A stretch of DNA of 64,000 nt, taken from contig NZ_JASCRS010000003.1 of NCBI RefSeq assembly GCF_030010235.1, forward strand, positions 124,001 to 188,000, given 5' to 3'. This DNA comes from Leucobacter sp. UT-8R-CII-1-4 (lineage in GTDB: Bacteria; Actinomycetota; Actinomycetes; Actinomycetales; Microbacteriaceae). Shown piece after piece: positions 24,248 through 33,105 of the stretch. How positions within the stretch are numbered: the first letter of the stretch is position 1; each line of letters begins with the position of its first letter. Made by a program: the position numbers and the translations under genes. The notes under the pieces are model-generated. The model worked only from the letters and a program-made list of their open reading frames with translations. It did not search any database and was not told the origin of the DNA.

Positions 24248-24937
24248 TTAGATCGTGCCAACGTCCTGAATGTGATCAGACATCAGTCGTACGGCGGCAT
24301 CGGTATCGCCCCGCGTGATTGCATCAAGAATCTGCCGGTGGCCGTTCATCGAAGCAACGCGGCCCTCAGCCGTGAGATGCGAACTGCGACGAAAATCAAG
24401 TACCCACTCGGAAACCACTCGCTCGAGAGAAGCGATCAATTGATTCTGAGCTGCACGGGCAATGGCAGCGTGAAAGGCTTGGTCGAGTTCGAGAGATTCT
24501 TCGGTGCTGAGCGATGCCGGGTCGTCGTTGCAGCAGGCCGCCAAACTCACCAGATCGCTGTCAGTGCGGCGCGCGGCGGCAAGCCCGGAAACTTGAGGCT
24601 CAAGCACCAGACGAAGATCGATTTCTTCGAGCGTGTCGCGGTCTGACTGTGACATTTCTCGCAGCAGGTGCTCGGAAGCGCTTGACGGTGCGATGACAAC
24701 AGTGCCGGAACCCTGGCGCTTGCGAATGATGCCACGCAGGGTGAGTTCGTGGATCGCCTCGCGCACAGTTGTGCGCGAAACGACGAGTGATTCGGCAAGG
24801 TCGCGCTCGGGCGGAAGGGGCTGACCGGGCAGGATTTTGCCCTCTTGAATAAGACCAAGAATTGTCGAAGCCACATGGCTCGAAGTGGCTACGCCAGCAC
24901 CGGCGTCAACTTGTACCGGTTCGAACCCTAGCGTCAT
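24248..24937 (-). CDS. GntR/FadR-family regulator (FCD domain)
   Basis: A 229-residue protein with an N-terminal winged helix (EGKILPGQPLPPERDLAESLVVSRTTVREAI, about 30-70, followed by RKRQGSGTVV) and a C-terminal helical FCD ligand-binding domain (about 95-220: DLRLVLEPQVSGLAA, LDQAFHAAIARAAQN, HRQILDAI). FCD members bind TGGT-N3-ACCA operators; two such sites lie between this gene and the divergent TauE gene, and two more precede the ureohydrolase gene. It is therefore very probably the local repressor of TauE-ureohydrolase-MFS. The ligand should be the metabolised compound. Confidence 0.93.
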   Translation of the reverse strand: MTLGFEPVQVDAGAGVATSSHVASTILGLIQEGKILPGQPLPPERDLAESLVVSRTTVREAIHELTLRGIIRKRQGSGTVVIAPSSASEHLLREMSQSDRDTLEEIDLRLVLEPQVSGLAAARRTDSDLVSLAACCNDDPASLSTEESLELDQAFHAAIARAAQNQLIASLERVVSEWVLDFRRSSHLTAEGRVASMNGHRQILDAITRGDTDAAVRLMSDHIQDVGTI

Positions 24938-24954
24938 GCCACAAAGTTACCATA

Positions 24955-24991
24955 TTGGTCGGACCTCTCACTATAGTTATTGGTTGGACCA
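24955..24991. promoter_or_regulatory. Two FadR-type operators between regulator and TauE gene
   Basis: TTGGTCGGACC (24955-24965) and TTGGTTGGACCA (24980-24991), 25 bp apart, both matching the TGGT-N3-ACCA pattern of FCD regulators (GGTC-G-GACC is a perfect palindrome). They lie between the divergent starts at 24937 and 25006. Confidence 0.8.
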
Positions 24992-25005
24992 TTTCGGGGA
25001 GAGGG

Positions 25006-25773
25006 ATGCGGATGGAAATGGACATCTGGTGGTACATCGCTGTGGCGGGAGCCGGGCTGCTCGCCGGTTTCGTGAACACGGTTGTGGGTTCTGGGTCATT
25101 GCTCACCTTTCCCGCGCTATTGCTGGGCGGAATGCCACCGGTGGTCGCGAATGTTTCAAACACCGTGGGGCTTTCGGTCGGAAACGTGATGGGCGTTTGG
25201 GGCTATCGAAAGGAGCTGCGCGAAGTGTGGCGGCTTGCTGTGCCGCTCCTGATAGTCACGGTGCTGGCCGCGATTGGCGGCGCGTTTGCCCTGTTGCTGC
25301 TGCCGCCAGAGGGCTTTTCTGCGGTAGCGCCTTGGCTCATCGCGGTCGGCACTGTGCTCGTGCTCGTGCAGCCGCTCGTGCAACCAAAAGAGGGTGCAGC
25401 GGCGAAGGAGGCTTCGCCTGCACGAACGGGAACTGCGGTCGGACTCACCGCGCTAACGGGTCTATATGGCGGCTACTTTGGCGCGGCGCAAGGGGTTCTG
25501 ATTGTTGGCATCCTTGGCAGTTTGTTCTCGGAGTCAACCCACACGATCAATGCGCTCAAAAATCTCTTACAAACGGCCGCCGGGTTCTCGGCTGCCGCGG
25601 TGTTTTTGCTCGTGGGCACAATCCACTGGCCTGTGGTGATTGTTCTTGCCGTGAGTTCAGTGGTCGGCGCGCTTGTCGGGGTGCGTCTTGGTCGCTTGTT
25701 GCCGCCTTGGCTGTTTCGCGCTTTTGTTGCCCTCGTTGGCATCGGCTCATTTGTGGCACTGTTGCGCGGCTGA
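25006..25773 (+). CDS. TauE/SafE-family membrane transporter
   Basis: A 255-residue integral membrane protein with about eight helices. It has the two repeated TauE/SafE family halves, opening with VAGAGLLAGFVNTVVGSGSLLTFPALL and repeated as GLYGGYFGAAQGVLIVGILG. The family exports or moves sulfite, sulfoacetate and other organic anions. ATG 25006 lies after GGGGAG; ATG 25012 or 25018 are also possible. It faces the FadR-type regulator and carries two of its operators. The next gene is a ureohydrolase, so the substrate may be a product or precursor of guanidino-compound breakdown; this is contextual. Confidence 0.85.
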   Translation: MRMEMDIWWYIAVAGAGLLAGFVNTVVGSGSLLTFPALLLGGMPPVVANVSNTVGLSVGNVMGVWGYRKELREVWRLAVPLLIVTVLAAIGGAFALLLLPPEGFSAVAPWLIAVGTVLVLVQPLVQPKEGAAAKEASPARTGTAVGLTALTGLYGGYFGAAQGVLIVGILGSLFSESTHTINALKNLLQTAAGFSAAAVFLLVGTIHWPVVIVLAVSSVVGALVGVRLGRLLPPWLFRAFVALVGIGSFVALLRG

Positions 25774-25806
25774 GTGTTGCGCGACAGAAAATCATCAGTT
25801 AACATC

Positions 25807-25829
25807 GGTCTGACCAATTGGTTGGACCA
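25807..25829. promoter_or_regulatory. Two FadR-type operators before the ureohydrolase gene
   Basis: GGTC-T-GACC (25807-25815) and TTGGTTGGACCA (25818-25829), the second identical to the site at 24980-24991. Lies 22-44 bp before the ureohydrolase start. Confidence 0.8.
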
Positions 25830-25850
25830 CATCTCAATGGAGTGAGTTTT

Positions 25851-26801
25851 ATGGAGACACCAACGAGCGGAATCCGCTCAGCACGACAGCCCTACCGCAC
25901 CCTCTTTGGAGTGCCAGCGACCAGACTCGATGAGGCAGTTGCTGCCGACGTTGTGGTGCTGGGCATTCCCTACGACGTTGGAACTCACCCAACCAGAATC
26001 GGTTCACGCCTCGGCCCAGAGCATGTACGCAGCAACTCAGCACCAGAACGCCAGTTCCTCTCTGACGCAAGCAGTCGAGACGGCCACCACCTAGTTATTC
26101 GTGATGCTGGCGATGTAGACGTACTTTCAGGTGAATACGAGCACGCATACGCAGCAATCGAGGAAGCGGTCGACGCGATCCTCGATACCGGAGCTGTGCC
26201 GATTTGTATCGGAGGTGACGGAGCAGTCACGCTGCCGCAAATCCGCAGCCTTGCAAAAAAACACCCCGAACTGGTGACGGTGCACTTTGATGCCCACACC
26301 GACTGCTACCCGGTGCCGACGAATGCACCGTTTACCAACGCGACGACCTTCACCCACGCAGCGACAGAAGAGCTGCTCAACGCCGAAGGAAGCTTTCATA
26401 TTGGAGTGCGCGGTACCTCATCCGTGCCGAACGCCCCGGCCACGGCAGAAGGTCTCGGCTACGGCGTCGTAAGCACCGACGAATGGCTGGCAGATCGAGC
26501 CGAGATTCTCGCCCGCATGCGGGCAGCGATTGGAGACCGTCCAGTCTTCCTCTCCTTCGACATGGACATTTTTGATCCATCGGTGGCCCCGGGAGTCTGC
26601 ACTCCAGAGTGGGGAGGGCTCTCGGCAGCGGAAGGAATTCGTACCATTCGTGACCTCTCTGGGCTGAACATCGTTGGCGCAGACATCACAACTGTCAGCC
26701 CAGCCCATGACTTTCAGGGCAACACCGCAAATCTCGCTTCGCGGGTGGCGCTGGAGATTTTCCACCTGCTTGATCAGACGCGCCACCTACGCGGCAACTA
26801 A
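25851..26801 (+). CDS. Ureohydrolase (arginase/agmatinase family), first metal-binding His replaced by Gly
   Basis: A 316-residue member of the arginase/agmatinase superfamily, which hydrolyses guanidino groups to amine and urea (or related C-N bonds). Two metal motifs are intact: VHFDAHTD (about 144-151) and SFDMDIFDPSVAPG (about 233-246), followed by TPEWGG. The first motif, normally GGDHS, reads GGDGAVTLP, so residue 124 is glycine where one Mn ligand is expected. Either the metal centre is altered or the enzyme uses a different set of ligands; the substrate is therefore hard to predict. ATG 25851 follows GGAG. Two FadR-type operators precede it, and an MFS transporter gene follows 35 bp downstream. 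Confidence 0.88.
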   Translation: METPTSGIRSARQPYRTLFGVPATRLDEAVAADVVVLGIPYDVGTHPTRIGSRLGPEHVRSNSAPERQFLSDASSRDGHHLVIRDAGDVDVLSGEYEHAYAAIEEAVDAILDTGAVPICIGGDGAVTLPQIRSLAKKHPELVTVHFDAHTDCYPVPTNAPFTNATTFTHAATEELLNAEGSFHIGVRGTSSVPNAPATAEGLGYGVVSTDEWLADRAEILARMRAAIGDRPVFLSFDMDIFDPSVAPGVCTPEWGGLSAAEGIRTIRDLSGLNIVGADITTVSPAHDFQGNTANLASRVALEIFHLLDQTRHLRGN

Positions 26802-26836
26802 CGCCGCACGGCACACCACACAACTAAGGAGACCAC

Positions 26837-28159
26837 GTGTCTATGGAAGCCACGAAACCCGAAACAGACGAGCGCACGGTGCTTAAAAAAGCCCGTGTTG
26901 CCTCGTGGGGTGCATTTAGTGGGCAAGCAATCGAATACTACGACTTCGCGCTCTATGCCACTTCGGCGGCGATTGTGTTCAACGTTGTATTTTTCCCGAG
27001 CGAAGACCCAGTCGTGGCAAGCATGCTCGCTTTCGCGACTTTCGCCGTCGGCTTTATCGTGCGGCCACTCGGCGGAATCGTCTTTGGTCACCTCGGCGAC
27101 AAGTACGGTCGCAAGGGATCGCTGATTGCGACGCTCGTGATCATGGGTATTTCAACCACGTTGATTGGCGTCCTGCCAACATACGGACAGGTCGGCATGG
27201 CCGCACCGATTTTGCTGGTCCTCTTGCGCGTGATCCAGGGGATTGCGCTCGGCGGCGAGTGGGGCGGAGCCTCACTGGTTGCGGTCGAACACGCACCTGA
27301 AAAGAAGCGTGCCCTCTACGGTGCTATTCCGCAACTCGGTTCGCCAGCAGGCACGCTGCTCTCGACAGCGATGATGCTGCTCTTCGGTCTGCTGCCAGAC
27401 GAACAGTTCTTGACCTGGGGCTGGCGTGTGCCGTTTCTCTTCTCAGCCGTGCTTCTCGTAATCGCGCTCCTAATTCGCAGCAAGGTCGATGAGACCCCCG
27501 ACTTCGTGAAGAACGCGGAAAAGCCAAAGGCCAAGTTCCCAGTGATCGAAGTTATCCGCACCTCGCCAATGATTGTGCTCTTCGGTATTCTCGCCGTGCT
27601 GCTGAGCACCGGTGGCTACTACCTGATCAATACCTTCACGGTCAGCTACGTGGTCGACAATCTTGGGCTTGACCGTTCGGTTGCGCTCACCACGCAGATT
27701 GTAAATGCAACAGTACAAGCACTCGTGCTCCTGTTGATCGGATTGCTTGGTACTCGCCGCTCACCACGAATTATCGTCACAGTGAGCGCGCTGATGATGG
27801 CTGCCTGGGCATTCCCGCTCTATGGCTTGATGCAGACCGGCGCACCGCTTGCGCTCTATGCGGGTCTTGCCATCGCCACCGTTATCGGTAGTGGAATTTG
27901 GGCACTACTGCCAACGCTTCTGGCAAGCCAGTTCCCGGCACACATTCGTTACTCGGGCATCTCGCTCGTGTACCAGGGCGGCTCGTCAATTGGTGGCATG
28001 CTGCCGCTGCTGGCAACCATCGTGCTGAACGCAAGCGGTGGCAGCCCCTGGTCGCTCGCCCTCATGCTGGTCGCAGTGTCGCTGCTCACCGCAATTGGCG
28101 CGTTCGGACTCAAGCGCACCTGGAAGCAGAGCGGCGCTGCGGTGGCAGGCGCCGAGTAA
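26837..28159 (+). CDS. MFS transporter of the metabolite:H+ symporter (MHS) type
   Basis: A 440-residue protein with 12 predicted helices. Signatures of the MHS subfamily (ShiA, ProP, KgtP relatives) are GAFSGQAIEYYDFALYATSA at the start, FGHLGDKYGRKG in loop 2-3, and LRVIQGIALGGEWGGA in helix 4. These proteins import organic acids, betaines or similar solutes. GTG 26837 is 5 bases after AAGGAG; ATG 26843 is the alternative. It is the last gene of the FadR-controlled set, so it probably imports the guanidino or related substrate. Followed by a strong terminator. Confidence 0.9.
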   Translation: MSMEATKPETDERTVLKKARVASWGAFSGQAIEYYDFALYATSAAIVFNVVFFPSEDPVVASMLAFATFAVGFIVRPLGGIVFGHLGDKYGRKGSLIATLVIMGISTTLIGVLPTYGQVGMAAPILLVLLRVIQGIALGGEWGGASLVAVEHAPEKKRALYGAIPQLGSPAGTLLSTAMMLLFGLLPDEQFLTWGWRVPFLFSAVLLVIALLIRSKVDETPDFVKNAEKPKAKFPVIEVIRTSPMIVLFGILAVLLSTGGYYLINTFTVSYVVDNLGLDRSVALTTQIVNATVQALVLLLIGLLGTRRSPRIIVTVSALMMAAWAFPLYGLMQTGAPLALYAGLAIATVIGSGIWALLPTLLASQFPAHIRYSGISLVYQGGSSIGGMLPLLATIVLNASGGSPWSLALMLVAVSLLTAIGAFGLKRTWKQSGAAVAGAE

Positions 28160-28195
28160 GCACAAGAGGGGCTGCGCAAACGCACGCGGCTGCTG

Positions 28196-28243
28196 AAACT
28201 CTTCGGGGCACGGTCTAAAACTAGACCGTGCCCCGAAGAGTTT
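28196..28243. terminator. Bidirectional terminator between MFS and purB
   Basis: A perfect 22-bp stem (28196-28217 / 28222-28243) with an AAAC loop, flanked by AAA on one side and TTT on the other. It serves the two convergent genes. Confidence 0.95.
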
Positions 28244-28250
28244 CTAGGAC

Positions 28251-29636
28251 TTACTTCTCGAGGTAGCTGAGTAGCTTCGAGGCGTCACCGATGTAGGTCG
28301 CCGGCGTGAGTTCAAGCAGACGCTGCTTGGCTTCGTCGCCGAGTTCAAGGCCAGAAACAAACTCGATGAGATCGGCCTGGCCGATCCGCTTGCCGCGAGT
28401 GAGCTCTTTGAGCGCGGCGTATGGGTCGCTAATGCTTGAACGGCCTGCAGTGACCTCGGCGCGAATGACGGTCTGGATCGCCTCGCCCAGCACCTCCCAG
28501 TTGCTATCGAGATCGGCGGCGAGCACCTCAGGAGCCGCGTCGATCTGGCCGAGACCGCGCTTGATGTTGTCGAGAGCGAGCACCGAGTGGCCAAAACCGA
28601 CGCCAATGTTGCGCTGTGCCGAGCTATCGGTAAGGTCACGCTGCCAGCGGCTAGTCACAAGCGTCTGTGCGAGCGATTCGAGGATCGCGTTTGAGAGTTC
28701 GAGGTTTGCTTCAGCGTTCTCGAAGCGAATCGGGTTGACCTTGTGTGGCATGGTCGAAGAGCCGGTCGCGCCTGCAACTGGAATCTGACGGAAGTAGCCG
28801 ATCGAAATGTAGCTCCAGATGTCTGTTGCCAGGTTGTGCAGAATGCGGTTGGCGTGCGCGATACGCGAGTAAAGCTCAGCCTGCCAGTCGTGCGATTCGA
28901 TCTGGGTGGTCAGTGGGTTCCAGTCGAGCCCAAGGCCCTCAACAAATTCGCGAGAGATCGTCTGCCAATCGGCATTTGGAGCAGCGGCAATGTGCGCGGC
29001 GAAGGTGCCGGTGGCTCCCGAGAACTTGCCGAGGTACTCAATCTGGCCGATCTGCGCGAGCTGACGGTTCAGGCGGTACACAAACACGGCGATCTCTTTG
29101 CCGAGCGTGGTGGGTGTCGCTGGCTGGCCGTGGGTACGGCTCATCATTGGCAGATCGCGGTACTGCTCGGCTTGGCGAGCGAGCTCGGCGATCACTGCTT
29201 CGAGTTTTGGCTGCCAAACCTCGGCAACGGCCTGTTTCACGGTGAGTGCATAGGAGAGATTGTTGATGTCTTCGCTCGTGCACGCCACGTGGGTGAGTTC
29301 GGCGATGCGATCGAGGCCCTGGCGCGAAAGCTGTTCACGAACGAGGTACTCAACGGCTTTCACGTCGTGCTGGGTGGTCGCTTCGATCTCAGCGAGGCGG
29401 TCAATCTCTGGCTGAGCAAAATCTGCTGCCCATGCGCGCAGAGCATCGATCTCGGTTGCCTCAAGCGGAGTCGAGCCCAAGAGTGAGTGCGAGGTGAGGT
29501 ACACCAGCCACTCGACCTCGACGTGCACACGAGCCTTATTCAGGCCGGCTTCAGAGAGAAAATCACCGAGGCCTTCGACCGCGCCGCGGTACCTTCCGTC
29601 AAGCGGGCTGATGGGCTGCGGGGGAAGCTGCGTCAT
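28251..29636 (-). CDS. purB: Adenylosuccinate lyase
   Basis: Cytoplasmic enzyme acting twice in purine synthesis (SAICAR to AICAR, adenylosuccinate to AMP), 461 residues from the chosen start. The fumarase/aspartase-superfamily signature GSSTMPHKVNP lies in the C-terminal half. MSRTHGQPATPTTLGKE and the early SPLDGRY complete the family pattern for the E. coli-type enzyme. ATG at 29636 gives the standard MTQLPPQPISPLDGRY start; the upstream in-frame start at 29675 would add 13 residues of low plausibility. No neighbouring purine genes are present. Confidence 0.96.
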   Translation of the reverse strand: MTQLPPQPISPLDGRYRGAVEGLGDFLSEAGLNKARVHVEVEWLVYLTSHSLLGSTPLEATEIDALRAWAADFAQPEIDRLAEIEATTQHDVKAVEYLVREQLSRQGLDRIAELTHVACTSEDINNLSYALTVKQAVAEVWQPKLEAVIAELARQAEQYRDLPMMSRTHGQPATPTTLGKEIAVFVYRLNRQLAQIGQIEYLGKFSGATGTFAAHIAAAPNADWQTISREFVEGLGLDWNPLTTQIESHDWQAELYSRIAHANRILHNLATDIWSYISIGYFRQIPVAGATGSSTMPHKVNPIRFENAEANLELSNAILESLAQTLVTSRWQRDLTDSSAQRNIGVGFGHSVLALDNIKRGLGQIDAAPEVLAADLDSNWEVLGEAIQTVIRAEVTAGRSSISDPYAALKELTRGKRIGQADLIEFVSGLELGDEAKQRLLELTPATYIGDASKLLSYLEK

Positions 29637-29801
29637 GTTTGAACACTCCGTGTCGAGGGGCGGTGGATCGGCCAATCTCTATTCTCCCATGCTCTGTGCT
29701 GGCGTGTGGCCGCTCGGCTTTTGCGGCGCAGTCGTGAAAAGATCGGAACAGTGATATCTGAGCTGAAGCTGGGTTGATTGGTGATTGAGGGGCTGACAAG
29801 G

Positions 29802-30377
29802 GTGAGTAAGAGAATTCTGCGACGTGTGGCCGCGACGGCCGTGACTGGCCTGCTTCTTGTGCCCATGCTGGCCTCATGCGCCGCACTCGATGTGATCCAA
29901 GCAAGCGTTGATGCGCGCAATAGTTCAGAGATCGAATCGCCCGCGCAGATTCAGAACAGTCAGCTTGCCGCTGAAACAGAGCTGTTGCTTGCACAGCTGT
30001 GGGAGGGTGAGGGCGATTTGCCGGTTGGTGGCAATGTGAGGCGTGCTTGTCAGGCAGATGAGGGTGGTGAAGCGTACCTGTTTTATGGTTCCTGGTTCTC
30101 GCCGGCATCGGCAGCAGTTTCGCCTGATCGCAGTGAAGCAATCATGACCATCACTGAGATGAGCGACTGGCTCGAAGCGCAGGGTTGGGAATACGTGGAA
30201 ACCTTTGAGTTCACCACTGAGAAGCTCGACGTGAACGCGGTTGGGGTTGGCGCTTCAAAGTCGGCTGCTGGGATCCCGGACATGCAGGTGATCTATTACT
30301 TCGAGGGTCAATTGGGGCAGCCAGAGCCGCACATTGTGGTCGACATTGATAGCGATTGCCTAGTTGCTGATCTTTAG
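29802..30377 (+). CDS. Secreted lipoprotein, function unknown
   Basis: About 191 residues. It has a lipoprotein signal: KRILRR, then a hydrophobic stretch ending in the lipobox LASC with the cysteine at about residue 25. The mature part is acidic, with two cysteines that may pair (RACQADEGG and DSDCLVAD near the end). No family recognised. GTG 29802 places the signal peptide normally; TTG 29778 and GTG 29781 are alternatives. It is divergent from purB and not linked to any obvious operon. Confidence 0.75.
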   Translation: MSKRILRRVAATAVTGLLLVPMLASCAALDVIQASVDARNSSEIESPAQIQNSQLAAETELLLAQLWEGEGDLPVGGNVRRACQADEGGEAYLFYGSWFSPASAAVSPDRSEAIMTITEMSDWLEAQGWEYVETFEFTTEKLDVNAVGVGASKSAAGIPDMQVIYYFEGQLGQPEPHIVVDIDSDCLVADL

Positions 30378-30462
30378 GTCGACCGCCGCCTGACCGTTTC
30401 GCGACATAGATCGACTGCCAAACGACATCTCTTTCTGATGGACTCAACTAGTCTGATGAAAG

Positions 30463-30476
30463 TGAGGCACACCTAA
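30463..30476. promoter_or_regulatory. Iron box (DtxR/IdeR-like) before the siderophore uptake operon
   Basis: TGAGGCACACCTAA matches 11 of 14 positions of the inner part of the DtxR/IdeR consensus (TTAGGCTAACCTAA). It lies 30 bp before the start of the siderophore-interacting protein gene, which is the expected place for iron repression. Confidence 0.6.
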
Positions 30477-30505
30477 GCTGTGCCACGAGAGGCTGAAAGA
30501 CTGAG

Positions 30506-31303
30506 ATGGCGATTCCCTGCGCACCGGCACGCGTGATTGAGACGACCCGGATTACCCCGCACATGATGCGAATTCGTTTTGAAGCTGTCGGTGACTGGCG
30601 ATGGCACGTACACGGTCGAGGCGATGAACGCATCGATATCGCGATTCCAGAAGTGGGCAAAAACGAGGCCGAGCTAGCCGTGTTCAATCTGCCAGAATAC
30701 GGTCGCGGCTGGACAGGGGTTGAGCCACCCTGGCGCCACTACACCGTGCGCGATGTACACGAGGGTGGCCGCGAACTCACCATCGACTTCGTGATGCACG
30801 ACGGAGGTCTCGCCTCATCGTGGGCTGAACGAGCCGAGCCCGGCCACATCGTCGGAATTTTCGGCGCAGGCACGCGTGACGATCCCTCGTCGTATTACGC
30901 CGCACCAGAAGATGCCGCGGTGCAGCTGCTCGTTGCAGACTCAACCGGGCTGCCCGGTCTCGGCCGCATTCTTGAACAGCTACCAGAAGGTGCCAAGGCG
31001 TACGCAATCGCAGAGGTGCCGAGCGAGGCCGACATTCAAGAGATCGAAACTCGAGGAGACGTTGAGCTAATCTGGCTGACCGGCTCAGGCAACGGCATCG
31101 GGCCAAGCAAGCTTGCCGATGAGGTAGCCAAATTTGAAGACCCGGGCGTTGCTTGGTACGCCTGGGTAGCCTGCGAAGCAGCTACGAGTCGCGCGATTCG
31201 CCGAGACCTGCGCAACAGGCTCAACCTCGCACGCGACCGCCACCACGCAATCGGATACTGGACCCAGGACAAGGCCGGCGACATGCCGGCAGATGTTGGC
31301 TAG
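30506..31303 (+). CDS. Siderophore-interacting protein (FAD-dependent ferric-siderophore reductase)
   Basis: A 265-residue SIP-family flavoprotein. The FAD-binding motif WRHYTVRD (RxYTxR) is at about 79-86, with HDGGLASSWAERAEPG following, then the C-terminal NAD(P)H-binding part (LLVADSTGLPGLGRIL). SIPs reduce Fe(III)-siderophores in the cytoplasm to release iron. An iron box lies just upstream. The stop codon overlaps the GTG start of the next gene by one base, and the two products correspond to the SIP and ABC parts of mycobacterial IrtA, here on separate chains. Confidence 0.93.
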   Translation: MAIPCAPARVIETTRITPHMMRIRFEAVGDWRWHVHGRGDERIDIAIPEVGKNEAELAVFNLPEYGRGWTGVEPPWRHYTVRDVHEGGRELTIDFVMHDGGLASSWAERAEPGHIVGIFGAGTRDDPSSYYAAPEDAAVQLLVADSTGLPGLGRILEQLPEGAKAYAIAEVPSEADIQEIETRGDVELIWLTGSGNGIGPSKLADEVAKFEDPGVAWYAWVACEAATSRAIRRDLRNRLNLARDRHHAIGYWTQDKAGDMPADVG

Positions 31304-33105
31304 TGGCGAGAGATCGCCGTCACGCTAAAGCGAGAGCGGCGAAACTCGCAACAGCGCAAACAACGGCACCACATGTTCCAAACCTGCTCCGAGTAGCTCT
31401 CGCGGGGGATCGCCGAGACCGTAAACTCGCTTGGGCGACTTTTGGCCTCATGATGCACCAGGCTGCTGAAGCGGCTGTGCCAATTCTTATTGGGGTTGTT
31501 ATTGACCGTGCGATCGCGCCCGGCAACGTAACCAGCCTGGTGATCTGGCTGGCAGTGCTCGGTGTGGTGTTTCTCGGGCTATCGCTGAGTTATCAGCGTT
31601 CGACCCTCGCCATGGCCGGAATCTTTGGTTATGCAGAGCACGACCTTCGGCAGATAGCTGCCGCTCGTGTGCTGCACCCAAGAGGGGTGCGGGCGAACCG
31701 AAATCCGGGTGAGCTGCTGTCGATTGCCACGAGTGACACCGGTCGAGTGGCCGGGATCGCCTGGAGTATTGCGCAGCAGGCAGCAACACTCGCGGCGGTG
31801 ATCGCCGCCACGATCGCGCTGCTGGTAATTTCACTGCCACTCGGAGCGGGAGTCGCGGTTGGCGCTGTGCTTGTTCTACTGCTTATGCAGTGGCTCGCCA
31901 GGCCACTTGAGCGGGCGGGATCCGCAGAGCAACGCGCGGTTGCCCAAGCGAGTGAAATCGCCACCGATGCGCTCGCCGGTCTGCGGGTATTGCACGGGCT
32001 TGGGGCACAAGACGAGATGGTGCGCCGTTATCGAGCGGCGAGTGCAGACTCACGCGATCGAGCAATTCGAGCCTCACGGCTACTCGTTACCTATCAAGCG
32101 GTCAGCACGATGGTTTCTGTGCTTTACCTCGCGAGTCTCGCCCTGGCGGCGGGCTGGCTCGCTGTGCGCGGAGACATCACCCCGGGGCAACTGGTGACCG
32201 TGGTTGGCCTCGCGCAATTTCTGCAGGGATCGCTCGCGCATGTTGGTACCTTCGGAGCTAATTGGGCACACAAGCGCGCATCAGCAAAGCGATTGCGCGA
32301 GTTTCTTGAAGAAGACTACGAGCTGTCGGGCATTGACGAGGGCGCCGAAGAGCTCACTGCTGATACTGACGCAGCACCTCTACTTGAGTGGGTTACCGCG
32401 AGCGGCGACCGGCTGAGGGTGCGCGAACAGGACGGGCTGATCGGAGTACGGGTAGACACGGCTGCTGAGGCGCGCACAGCAGCGGGAACTCTCGGCTATC
32501 GGCTTGAACCCGAACGCGGCGAAGTGCGACTTGGCGGCACCGACGCGTGTGTGCTCGGACCAGAGTGTGTGGCAAGAAGAATTATCGCGCCACCACACTC
32601 AGCAGCACTGTTCACCGGAACGCTACGCGAAAACGTCGCAAGTGATGGTTGCCTGCGTGAAGAAATACTCACTGCCGCTGGCCTGGGCGATGTGCTGGAA
32701 CACCTTGGCGATGCCGACGTCGCGATTGGCGCTGGCGGCAAACGACTCTCTGGCGGTCAACGCCAGCGAGTGCTGCTTGCCAGGGCTCTGCACGCTGTCG
32801 GTGACGTTGTGGTACTCGACGAGCCAACAAGTGCGCTTGACCCAATCACCGAGCAACGGGTTGCCACCGCCCTGGGTGAGCTCGGTCGACCTGTGGTCGT
32901 GGTCACCTCAAGCGCGACACTGCTCGCCGCGTGTGAACGGGTGGTGGACGGACGCTGCGTAAAACCAGCAGGGTCGGCGAGCTGCTGTGCTGCTGGAACC
33001 GGCCGCTGTTGCGCCGAAAACAGAGTCGAAAACAGCATCGATGACAGCTCAGAAAGCCATACCGGAGACTCCGCCGAGAACCGTGCCGAGGAAGTGAAGC
33101 AGTGA
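31303..33105 (+). CDS. ABC transporter half, IrtA-like, with degenerate ATP-binding motifs
   Basis: Type IV (exporter-fold) ABC half-transporter of about 600 residues: six membrane helices (about 40-330) and a nucleotide-binding domain. The signature LSGGQ (residues 482-486) and Walker B VVVLDEPTSALD are intact. Where Walker A should be, it reads GLIGVRVDTAAEARTAAG, with no GxxGxGKS/T. The Q-loop Gln is replaced (IIAPPHSAALF), and the switch His is lost (VVVVTSSATLL). Its C-terminal tail contains paired cysteines (SCCAAGTGRCC) and a run of Glu/Asn/Ser. Start GTG 31303 overlaps the SIP stop; the long upstream in-frame extension lies inside SIP coding sequence and is rejected. Pairs with the next gene. 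Confidence 0.88.
   Translation: MARDRRHAKARAAKLATAQTTAPHVPNLLRVALAGDRRDRKLAWATFGLMMHQAAEAAVPILIGVVIDRAIAPGNVTSLVIWLAVLGVVFLGLSLSYQRSTLAMAGIFGYAEHDLRQIAAARVLHPRGVRANRNPGELLSIATSDTGRVAGIAWSIAQQAATLAAVIAATIALLVISLPLGAGVAVGAVLVLLLMQWLARPLERAGSAEQRAVAQASEIATDALAGLRVLHGLGAQDEMVRRYRAASADSRDRAIRASRLLVTYQAVSTMVSVLYLASLALAAGWLAVRGDITPGQLVTVVGLAQFLQGSLAHVGTFGANWAHKRASAKRLREFLEEDYELSGIDEGAEELTADTDAAPLLEWVTASGDRLRVREQDGLIGVRVDTAAEARTAAGTLGYRLEPERGEVRLGGTDACVLGPECVARRIIAPPHSAALFTGTLRENVASDGCLREEILTAAGLGDVLEHLGDADVAIGAGGKRLSGGQRQRVLLARALHAVGDVVVLDEPTSALDPITEQRVATALGELGRPVVVVTSSATLLAACERVVDGRCVKPAGSASCCAAGTGRCCAENRVENSIDDSSESHTGDSAENRAEEVKQ

Noticed and set aside
23846..24646. Open frame of 266 codons on the plus strand across the LssY_C and FadR-type genes
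   Set aside because: It spans two recognised minus-strand genes and has no recognisable features of its own.
24885..25802. Second long frame over the TauE gene
   Set aside because: The alternative frame has no membrane pattern and many Arg/His/Gly runs; the TauE frame carries the family repeats.
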